A DNA stretch of 64,000 nt from the NCBI RefSeq assembly GCF_000350225.1, contig NW_005178809.1, positions 1,101,376 through 1,165,375 on the forward strand, given 5' to 3'. This document shows, piece by piece, positions 35,901-44,547 of this stretch. Made by a program: the position numbers and the translations under genes. This DNA is from Chondrus crispus. Its lineage: Eukaryota; Rhodophyta; Florideophyceae; Gigartinales; Gigartinaceae. Within the stretch, counting starts at the first letter, position 1; each line of letters starts with the position of its first letter. Below the pieces are notes generated by a model, which was given only the letters and a program-made list of their open reading frames with translations, made no database searches and was not told the origin of the DNA.

Positions 35901-36397
35901 GGGAAGGGACGACCCCGAGCGCTACCGAGTTGGCGACTACATTTACGATGAGCGCACCCCATCAGAGAGAATGATCGTAAGAGCCCTGGAATTTTGATTT
36001 AAGGGGGAACTACGCAAGGCTTGGTGTGTGGAACGCAGAAAGTCACTGCATTCTTCCTGGTTTTTTTGGCGATGAGAACACCACTGTAGCTATGAGCAAG
36101 AAGGAAAATTTGACGTCAAGGGACGATGTGTTAGGAAGGAGCGCAGGGGTGCACGGAAAGTGGATAAGAGAAGAGAGACAGTAACGAGGAAAAGAGAAGG
36201 AAAGTGGAGAGAAGAAGATGCGACCGTAGCGACGGGGCGTATGAAAAAAGAGGAGGAAATTGATAGGAGATGGAAATGCAAATTTATTTTCGGTGGAACG
36301 AAGGGAAGTGTCGACGATGGGACGACACTCTCAGAGGACAATGATCCGAACATGGATCGGCAGGACGCTACCATCGGTAAGGGGTCGATGGGACGAT
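32952..36397. other. Right-arm 3' untranslated region
   Basis: About 3.4 kb without a supported gene between pol and the aORF end. Segment 33640-33840 is shared (inverted) with 14930-15120. Small open frames on both strands are not shared in phase with the left arm and are disregarded. Confidence 0.55.
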
Positions 36398-39001
36398 TTA
36401 CCCAAGGATATTTTTCTTTGGAAGTGAGGCGACAAGTTGCGCCAGTAAGCGCAGGTCAACAAGGGACGCTCCTCGAAGAGCCCCCTCGTTTATTCCGTGG
36501 GCACGGAGTAATGTGCGATAAACGCTGGCGGCGCCATCGTTCTTTTTGAGGATATCTGAAGAGGACGGGGAGGTCGAACCTCCCCTGGTCGATTGGACTG
36601 CGTCGGCAATTGGTGGCAAGGGGGCGGCAACTGGAACAGCCGCAGGGGAAGGGGGACGAGCTGGGACGTGCACGGGGGAAGACGGAGCCGGAGAAGCCAA
36701 GGGGGTAAGGGACGAAGAATTTCCCTTCCTTTCTGGGGCTGCGCGCACGGACAGACTGTCAGTCCGGCTAGATGACGAGGAGACCTCTCTCGTCTCTGAT
36801 AGAGGGTGACACCTGGCCACTGGAGGTGAATGAGACACCAAAGGGGATTTGACCTCCTCACACTCGGGGGCTCTCGTCGCCCTTATCGAAGCATTCACGG
36901 GGAGAGTGGGGCCGGCCGGATCGACAGGGAGTGAAGTCGGTGAGACCGGTAGCACAGGGAGAGAACGCAAAGGCTCTCGGAGACAGAGGTCGCGCTCGCG
37001 GGGATCCGCAAGGAAGACGGGCAATTCAACCGGAACGGGCGTCTGACTCCCATACTGACGACTCAGACGCGCTTCGTCGCAAGAACATTGCCATCCCGTC
37101 CAGGGGTTAAACCAAGCGTAGTCCCCCGCACCACGATGAGCACGACCAGGAGAGAAGGAGGGGCGTTGCCGGACGAAGGAACGAGAGGAATTTTGACGCG
37201 GTATCGAGTCCCAGTCGACCTCCTCTATTTTATCGAGGAGAGAATGCAGTTCGGTGTCTGCATCAGCGCCGCCCAGGGGAATCGAATAATCGAGGCGTCG
37301 CATAAGGCTAATGAGCTGGGGAGGCAAGTACCACAACCTCCAACAGTCGTAGGTCTCGTACAGGAGGGTCACTGCCACTTTGGTACACAACTCTGTGAGG
37401 AAGACTACCCAAAGGCCTTGTCGAGGATCACGTAAATACCTTCCGTAATACGTGTACACAGGGCCGAGCTCAGCCCAAAAGCCTTGGCAGACCTCAAATT
37501 GGCTCCACCACGACGGAATACGTTGATAACGATTCGCGTAATGGGACCTCGAGATTTCGCGCGCCTCCAACATTTGGTAGGCCACAAAATAACCCGTGTC
37601 AGACCGAATACGGCGTTCGAAGCGCACTGTGTGCTGGAAGAAGGGGATGGTACTCCGCTTGATAAGTCGGAAATTAGCCGGAATTATGGCGTTGGTCCAC
37701 ATCATAGCGTCGCCCGAGACGGTCCGTTGGTTGAACCAAAGGCGGTTAGCTTCACGAGGAGGGTTATCGGAGGTCCAGGCCAGCATGTTGTCGAGGTAAG
37801 ACCGCTCGCCCTCGGTGCGAAATTGCCACGTGTCACAACCGAATTCCTCAGGGATGAGATCCTGCGTCAATGTAGTGCACTGTGCTATGTAACGGGACAG
37901 CTGTCCCTAGCGGCCAAAATCGCGCTCGCCGCCACCACGTGTACCACGGGTATCCGTGGACTCCCCTGCCGCTCTACCGGACCTCCCCGTGGACACGTGT
38001 AATCCCTCCGCATCCCATAGGGCCTATGGGGGCTGTACTTGGTCCCCTCGGGGCTACACCCGTTCCTTCCTAGTTGTTCTAATTTACAGTATAATTTAGC
38101 TTCGCCATCACGGCGGCGGGGGACTATATAGTCAACCCGATACTCAAAGTAAAGAGGCACGAAGCCTCGGGTCTTTTACCTTGGTTTCTGGATTCCAGGT
38201 TGTAGCCTCGACTCGGTACTGGCTCGCCCATACCGACCGAGCCATCTACACCCCTGGAATCCCAACTGCCTTCCCCGCGCGCTTCGATCACCCCGCGCGA
38301 GACCTACGTTAACCACTGTGCTCTCCGTCCTGCTAGCTCTGTTTTTCTCTTAATTCCTCCCCCTTTTATTGCTGACTACCTTGCTACTTTTCTACCGCGC
38401 AAGCGCGCCCGGATCCCGGTTCCGGTCATCCACCGGGTGGTCTCCCGAATTTCCTTACGCGTCCGAACGCGCGTCGCTCTGCCTACAGCCGCCACACGTG
38501 GCTGTAGTGCACGACAGTCAATGGCAACTCAAGCCTGTCACACACAGCGGTCATGAAGCGGGTCGATAACACCGCACGACCACGAGGAGGAGTGTGACAC
38601 AGAATGGAGGGAGGAATGGCAATGCGAGCCAACCAATCGTAAGACCGAATGGCTTGAAGGGGGATTTGTCCTGGAAGCATACCGGCGCCATCAGCGAACG
38701 AGTAAGCAATGTCATCGAAAGCGCATACACCGATCACTGAGAACCATTTAGCGGAAGCAAAGAGCTCAGGATTAAGGCGCATGGCCTTATCGTGGAGCTC
38801 CGACGCAGCAGGGTATCGACGCGAGGACGGAGTGTCAGGACCGGAATCGATGTGAGCAACAGGGCCGGCATGTTGGGAATCAGGGGGTAATCGAGGGATG
38901 GAAGGAAGACTTAGAGGGTCGTGGGAAGTGGAAGAAAAGCCTACGCCGTGGCGCTTGCGTTTCGTACCATCACTCGAGTGGCTTGGGGATGAAGGAAACA
39001 T
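36398..39001 (-). pseudogene. Antisense accessory gene (aORF), right arm, split by a solo LTR
   Basis: Starts with ATG at 39001, 124 bases from the 3' LTR, and runs opposite to gag-pol to a stop at 36398. It is interrupted between 38522 and 37865 by a 646-base solo LTR with a 5-base duplication; these 651 bases are a multiple of three and the phases on both sides agree, so before that insertion the frame was open over 650 codons, the longest and least damaged of the three copies. N-terminus Ser/Pro-rich with a KRKRH basic patch (possible nuclear signal, inference); then FADGAGMLPG, FRTEGE, FFQHTVRFERRIRSDTGYF, PSWWSQFEV, WVVFLTE, C.RLWYLPP; a long Pro/Ser-rich linker; and the C-terminal LLRAHGI.EGAL helix. 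Unknown function. Confidence 0.78.
37871..38516 (+). mobile_element. Solo LTR of the Gyp-B family
   Basis: A 646-base LTR from TGTAGTGCACTG to GTGCACGACA, flanked by GTCAA on both sides (37866-37870 and 38517-38521). Solo LTRs arise by recombination between the two LTRs of a full element. It keeps a TATATA box (38125). It resembles the 5' LTR of Gyp-B (13967-14612) more closely than the 3' one in the cluster near its GGTAGTC segment. Confidence 0.95.
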
Positions 39002-39112
39002 GGGGCCCGTCTTGCTATTGCACTTTCACCGGATACCGGATGCAGTGGTGTAGGGTTATGAGAGAAACGGCGAGGACATTATACGATGGCGGAGTGGCGT
39101 ACAAGAGCGCTC

Positions 39113-39124
39113 GGAAGGGGGATA
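39113..39124 (+). promoter_or_regulatory. Polypurine tract of the right arm
   Basis: GGAAGGGGGATA touches the 3' LTR. Confidence 0.8.
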
Positions 39125-40098
39125 TGTAGTGCAATACGCATCTGAAAAGGGGGGTGAAAAGAAAGGAAAATATTTGGATATGAAAAGTAGTCCGCGTTGG
39201 GGTACACACGTGTGAATAATTGCACAGTTTTAATTTTTAATTTTTAATTATTTTATTTTATTTAGTTAATTATTTGGCATTAATTTTGCTGACATTAGAT
39301 TAGATCTAGGATCTAGCGCCGAGAGCTACTGTAGCGGCTCCGGCGGGGCGATATATACCTTAGCCCTCTGACCACCAAGTCAGTAAAGGTAACCCGAGTT
39401 GCCAGAGTCTGATATCGCCTTGGTTGAAGTCCGTCTTTTACAAGACATTTCCTTTAACTACAGATTACTTTATCCTTTGCGCTCGGGGGTCCCCTTTTTC
39501 CTTACCAATTTTCCTTTATTTCCCTATCCTAATTTTCCTTAATCTTGAGTTGGTCCCACCTTGTACGATTGCGATCCGCAACGTGACGTCATTTGCCATC
39601 GGGCTTTTGTGTTGGTGCACCAGTGGTGCTTTTCTCAGTGTTGGTTCCATCGGAATCTGGTTGCGACCGATCCGTTGTTGGTACTTTGCCATCGGGCAGT
39701 ACGAAGGTGTAGCGCTGCTACGATTTCTTCTTTCCCGACGGGCTACGTTGCGACGTCCCCGTCGAAGACCTTATCAAGGGTATAAGGTGTACAAGGCGCT
39801 CTTCGAGCATTGGATTTACGACCCATCGGACCAGGTTTACTCTAACACCCCTCCGAACTCGTCGAGCAGCTGCCTTTACAAGTCTCTACCACCATTTACC
39901 GATCCCGGGCTGGGCCCTTCTCTTTGCCCCCCCCTTATCAGGGATCCGAGCTACTGCGGGCCGCAAACCCGCTTAAACAGGACAGGGAGCTTCGAACACT
40001 CCGTAGCGCTGTGCCGTTGGCAGTTGTTGTTTTTGTTGCTGTTGTTTGTGTTGGACCGTCGGACCTTGGTCTCTGCCTGACAGGCGCATTGCACTACA
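39125..40098 (+). repeat. Gyp-E 3' LTR, complete
   Basis: A 974-base LTR with 11-base inverted ends, followed by TSD GTTGT. Its parts recur at 237-407 and 23645-24445. TATATA lies at 39351 after GGCGGGGCGA. Confidence 0.95.
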
Positions 40099-40103
40099 GT
40101 TGT

Positions 40104-40770
40104 GGAGGCTCGCGACGCAATTGCGAGGATTGTGCAGATGAGGGAAAGGGACGAAAGAGAGGGGAGAGAGGGCGGCAGAAGGGGGATTAAGGTAAGGCCC
40201 GCGAAGAGACGCAGGGTCGGAGATGGCGTCGAAGAGGGGGGGCGCGGGGGGGGAGGGGAACGCGGCCGCGGCGGGGGCGGAGGAGGGCGAGGCAAACGGG
40301 GTAGTGGGAGAAGAGGAGGCAGAAGAAGGGGAGGCATGCCGGGTCAACGGAAAGGCTGGACAAGGCAGCGCGGCAGGCAAGAGTGGGGCGGCGGGGGTGA
40401 CGTGGACAATGCCATGGCCGGACATTACCACATAGTCATTACAGAGCTCTGGACGAAACTGGACGCAGGAACAAGAGAGCACAAGAAGAGTACAGGTGCG
40501 GTAGCCACGAATATTGCGGCTTATATCGTGTCGCCCTACGAGAACGGTGACATGGCTACAAAAGTTGCCTCTTTGAAAGCTTTAGCCCGTCCCTCTGGTG
40601 AGTTCAATTCCTGGAACAGTCCCATCTACAGTCGCCATGCTTGGATCAAATGTATCAAAAGGCTCAATACCACCAGCCCCATAGAGGTCTTCTTCGGCTT
40701 CAAAGAGCGTTGTTTCAATTACTGTGCGCGTGCTTGTCGTATCCGACCCATATTCAACCACGCTTCATGA
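40104..40770 (+). CDS. GC-rich reading frame cut by the Gyp-E insertion
   Basis: Open from the insertion edge to TGA at 40768-40770, in phase with the short frame that begins at ATG 218 on the other side of the element. Residues 1-100 are very rich in Arg, Gly and Glu (coiled-coil-like start, then low complexity); the rest, from GHYHIVITELWTKLD to IRPIFNHAS, has normal composition, with a segment VATNIAAYIVSPYENGDMA. A GTAAGG that could be a splice donor lies at 40190. No family recognised. It may be a host exon, or part of another element that includes the minus-strand gene next to it. Confidence 0.35.
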
Positions 40771-40809
40771 TGTTTACTAAATACTTCTACAGTATCATGT
40801 CAACCTTTC

Positions 40810-42623
40810 CTACACAGATCCGAAGGCGCGTTCGAATTCTTGCGAGATGTTGTCGTATTGCTGCTTTGTCCTGAGATAAACAGAGTTATCACGGCCACCC
40901 GTTTCACTCTCAGCATCTACTACCTGTGCATATGACCTCTTAAGGAAGTCAACAGCTTTTATTCTCGTTTCCATATATTCCAACGCTTGGAACTCTGAGT
41001 TCCCATTGCTCTGACGAGCCTCCCCATCCTCCACGCTTACAGTTCCATAACCACCCACCTGCCCCTCCGAACGTTTTTGGCGATCATTGTCGCCATGGTC
41101 ACTGATACAATCACTTAGGCCCTTGATATGGTCGTAAAGAAACGTAATGTCTTCGCAAACGACCTTCTTTCGCCTCTTTGCCCCTGTACCATTTCAGTCC
41201 TCCCGGCTAGAACTCCCGGGAGACTGCTGAGCTCCCGGGACCCGATCCATCCCACCTCCGGCCTCATCAAATCCAGCGCCGTGGGGAACTATCCTCAGTG
41301 TGAGGCCCAACATCCCGTCGACCCGCGCTCCCGGAATATCCGTCCCCACCCGCATTACTATAAACATTATCACAGACATCTTCGCCCCCCATACAAATCC
41401 CCGTGCCCATTCCCCTGCACGAAGTCCAGAAAGCGAGATAGAGTACAGTTATGCTGTCCAGATTTTTCAAAGTTATTGTGCGTGATAGTGTATGGCCTAC
41501 GCATGTCGTACCACACCTTTTTTAGCTTTCCGCCCAGGACAGAGATTGTAGGAGCCACAAAAGGGTCAATGTCACTAACTGGTGCCCCTCGCATGTCTGC
41601 ATGGGGCGTGACGCTCGCGTCATTAAAGCGCTCAGCGACTGTCTGCCAGTAGTCCTCCCGGCTGACGCGGTTTTGCTGTTGTTCCTTATTCAACGGCTGA
41701 CCTGTTCCGGCATGCGCCAGTCGAGCTTGATCGTCATCTCGCGATATGAGGCACAGCCTGGCAAACTTTGACATTGTGAAGTCCGCCGTGCCGTTCCCAT
41801 TTCCTATCCCTCTGTACCCCGAATCACCACTATCCTCACCATCTCCTGGCGCTAGCTCCCCATCTACCATCATTTGGCGTCTTCTTTCCGCCTCGGCCTC
41901 ACATTCACGCCAATGGTCCGTTTCGGCCGGTCTAAAAGTGGACATTAATTCCACATCCGAGGGCACGGGCCTCAATGCATCAATCGCTACCCGTTTATCC
42001 CGCACCCAAGATGAGAAATTCTTGAACAAACGCCTGCTTGCGCCTTCGACTTGGGAAAACACATCTGCAGCCGCTTTTCCCCCACGTAGACATAGGCGAA
42101 AATAAAGAAATGCGCGAGCCACTCGCTCCGTCTTTGTACCACCCACCTTCCGCCTCCATATTCTCAACAGCTTTCGAAGGACGACATCAGTATGAGATAA
42201 CAAAAAGTTGTACCCAAATTGCAAGGATTCGCTTGCAGACAGAGCTAAAGGCGTGCCGTTTTCGTCCGAATACTGTGGGTATACCTCCCCACGAGGGTTA
42301 CCTTGGTCTATCCTGTCCTCAACGTGTTCACTTTGCCCTGAGCTCGGAGCTGGCGCGAGTCGCACTGCGCCAGCTGGAGTCTCTTGTGAGTTCATGTCAC
42401 TGAATCTCAGTGCTGTGCGGGGGGTTACAGTAGCAGAAGGAGTTGATACTGGGAATGGTGTGAGCGGAGGTAACGGTTGGCTTACAATATCGGCGGCAAA
42501 CGCGGCGTCCAAAGATCGCGAAAGGGACCCTGCGTCGCGGAGGATAGGTGGAAGATTGGGGAGACGAGCCGCAGATCGGGGATGATTTTGCGGGCTGCGG
42601 CGGGAATGGATCGATACGACCAT
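40810..42623 (-). pseudogene. SANT/Myb-like hypothetical gene, broken
   Basis: From ATG 42623 a frame of about 417 residues runs to 41370; the phase then shifts near 41375, a TGA lies at 41194-41196, and the tail (41193-40810) continues in the second phase. Visible: a Pro/Ser-rich start, a basic helix region (LLRIWRRKVGGTKTERVARAF), an acidic Gly-rich linker, then SREDYWQTVAERFNDAS...GGKLKKVWYDMR, which has the spacing of tryptophans and aromatics of SANT-like DNA-binding modules, and a KRRKK basic patch with a helical tail. Such proteins are often accessory genes of DNA transposons or repeated host genes. The SANT call is inference. Confidence 0.45.
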
Positions 42624-43071
42624 GGAGGGAGGGAAAAGAGTGGTTGCGATTGTTCAGGGAGTTGGGAATTGTGGTGGATGGGGGGCAGTTGCGGTGGCGG
42701 GGTGGGCTTTTGCAAGGGCGGGGTGGGATAGTGCGCATCCAGATCTCGTTTTCGAATTTTGCCTTAGCTGCGAGCATTTTGCTTTTTGTAGGTGCTCTTC
42801 CGCCATTTTTTGAATTTGGAAGAGCGAAACGGGGGCTACTGGAAAGTGCTTGAAAGAGTGCCTTGTTGTGTGCCTGGCGTCTCTTTGTAATAGATAGAGA
42901 GCTGTAAAGGCCACCGATCGAATTTATTGAACTGGCCGGGGGCCAATGAGGGAACAGGGAGGCGTGCACACACGCCCACGCACGAAGGTTAAGAAAGGCC
43001 CTCAATAAAGTATCCGACGGGCACTCGCTCCCTCGGGGGTCGAGGGGTATCGGAGTTCACGGAACCACAAT
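42624..43071. other. Intergenic stretch, nothing supported
   Basis: Upstream of the minus-strand gene. Open frames here lie opposite to its leader and have no recognisable product. Confidence 0.5.
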
Positions 43072-43297
43072 GGGCTAAGTTATATATCGCCCCGCCGAAG
43101 CCACTACAGTAGCTCGCGGCGCTAGATCCTAAATCTAATCTAATGTCAGCTAAATAATTGGTAACTAAATTAAAACAAATAATTAAAATAATACTGTGCA
43201 AATATTCACACCTGTGTCCCCCAATCCCTACTTTGTCATACCTTATGGATTTCCTTTCGTTCCACCCCCCTGTAGAGCCCATTATTTCACTGCACTT
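43072..43297 (-). repeat. Degenerate Gyp-E LTR fragment
   Basis: The reverse complement resembles the first 240 bases of the Gyp-E LTR, including GGCTAAG.TATATATCGCCCCGCC, the CTAGATCCTA box and the A/T-rich tract. The U5-side part is missing and many bases have changed, so this is an older copy. Confidence 0.75.
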
Positions 43298-43353
43298 TTT
43301 TACCAAGACGGCGACATACACGCCGTGCGATTTGAATGGGAAGCAAACCAATT

Positions 43354-43425
43354 GGAGCCTGTCTCCGTCCTCGTCGACAGCAAATTCTTAAGAATGTGCT
43401 GTCGACGAGGACGGAGACAGGCTCC
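43354..43425. repeat. 72-base near-perfect palindrome
   Basis: Centre TTCTT/AAGAA at 43389/43390. The arms pair over 36 bases with a single mismatch (43383 with 43396). The right arm lies at the edge of the LINE RNase H frame; the left arm is its inverted copy. Confidence 0.92.
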
Positions 43426-44237
43426 TCTGCGTGGGGCCCGACCTCCACTCTGTAGGTGGCAGCGGCTACATCATACACTACACAAGTTCCCGCAGAAGCA
43501 TAAGAGAACCGAAGGCAGCGGGTGCGATCTGTACGCCATTTACAGCAGAGGTCCGGGCCGCCATATTCCTATTTGACTGCGTGCTGCAGGAAGGCCCAAT
43601 TTCGCACTCCAGATGCAGATGGATGGTAGACTGCCAGAGCATATGCAAAGCACTCTCTATTAGAGGAAAAGAAGACACGTTCCTGATCTACGACCTCCGG
43701 GAACGGATCCGGGAACTGACCGAGCGCTACGACGTGTCGCTAGATGTCGTGTGGGTCAGCTCACACTGTGCCCTCCCGGGATACAAAGAAGCTGATGTGC
43801 TAGCGAAGTCCGCGCTGAATCTCCCGTTTAAGGAACATATTAACACCCCAGTGGACTTGAAGGATGTTCGAGCTGCAATCCGCAGCGCCCGAGGGAAACC
43901 CCTCAAGGACCTGGAAGAACTCCCAGTAAGCTTCCGACAGTCCTGGACGAAGAGGAAGGCCAAGGTCGTACAAAACCAGCTATGCCCTGGTTGCTGCGCC
44001 ATGTTCTAGCCACTGCGACAGATCCTAAAACTGGGCCGTGGACAATGCGCACATTGCCAAAGAGAAGATACCGTCGCGCACGGTTTTACGTGCCCAGGCC
44101 GCACCACCAGAATACGAGAACATTTCCAGGTACGAATGGCCTGGAGAACAAGAAGTTTAGAGAAACCGCTCAAACTATTGGGGTACCTGCTAGGGGAAGA
44201 AGAACGCCATTATGCAAATAAGGGAACTTCGGGTTAA
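43426..44237 (+). pseudogene. LINE 3' end: RNase H and zinc finger
   Basis: Type I RNase H followed by a cysteine/histidine finger, the C-terminal order of RNase H-bearing non-LTR retrotransposons. RNase H landmarks are GSGYIIHY, TAEVRAAIFLF (acidic residue), VDCQSICKAL (acidic residue) and VVWVSSHC.LPGYKEADVLAKSA (His and last acidic residue). A TAG at 44007-44009 interrupts the frame, which then continues in phase with CAHCQREDTVAHGFTC and ends at TAA 44235-44237. The endonuclease and RT are absent (5' truncation, typical of LINEs). Confidence 0.8.
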
Positions 44238-44263
44238 GGGGGAATTATCTCTAACCCCTCAAC

Positions 44264-44283
44264 TAAAAGAAAGAAAGAAAGAT
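44264..44283 (+). repeat. LINE tail, (AAAG)n
   Basis: Short AAAG repeat at the 3' end of the LINE fragment, where such elements carry poly-A or simple repeats. The old copia-like gene begins right after it. Confidence 0.65.
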
Positions 44284-44383
44284 CACTCCCGAAACTGTCA
44301 GTGACAGCAACAGAAGTTTGCACTCTGAAAGCGACCCTCAACAAAACATTGTTCAACTTGACCAGGATTTTCTTGATGATACT

Positions 44384-44532
44384 TGTCATGAGAGCCATAT
44401 ACACACACGTTGCACACGTACAACAGCGATCAACTCACCACGATCGCCGCCGGCCTACGGATCGCCACCATCCCTACATAAGGTAGATAGACACGCGACC
44501 CCTGTAAACCAAGGCATCGATCATGCATCACA
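44384..44532 (+). repeat. Cop-1 5' LTR
   Basis: 149 bases, TG...CA ends, preceded by TSD ATACT. It lacks a 53-base segment present in the 3' LTR. Confidence 0.92.
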
Positions 44533-44547
44533 GGTTATGGACCCTAA
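44533..44547 (+). promoter_or_regulatory. Cop-1 primer site, half-tRNA type, overlapping the gag start
   Basis: GGTTATGGACCCTAA follows the LTR. It resembles GGTTATGGGCCCAGC (seen intact in Cop-2), the complement of the anticodon stem-loop of eukaryotic initiator methionine tRNA. The ATG inside it (44537) is in phase with gag-pol. Confidence 0.75.

Larger units (their letters stand above)
237..40098 (+). mobile_element. Gyp-E: outer Ty3/gypsy chromodomain element, heavily nested and internally inverted
   Basis: The outermost unit of the nest. It starts with TGTAGTGCAAT at 237 and ends with ATTGCACTACA at 40098, flanked on both sides by GTTGT. Its 3' LTR is intact (39125-40098). Its 5' LTR is split: the first 171 bases are at 237-407 and the rest is at 23645-24445 in reverse orientation. 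The split results from insertion of Gyp-D (TSD GATTA) followed by an inversion between the opposed, near-identical internal regions. Gyp-B and a solo LTR were added too. The 39.9 kb length is therefore not that of one element: a single Gyp-E would be about 15 kb. Defective in every gene. Confidence 0.85.

Noticed and set aside
39424-40080. A 218-codon open frame inside the Gyp-E LTR, identical at 23663-24319
   Set aside because: It lies wholly inside the LTR, has low-complexity hydrophobic composition, and its identity is explained by the LTR copies being identical. The Gyp-D LTR has no matching frame.
40230-40400. Gly/Arg-rich repeat as a possible RGG protein domain
   Set aside because: Simple G-rich sequence gives such residues in any organism; no RGG spacing is kept.
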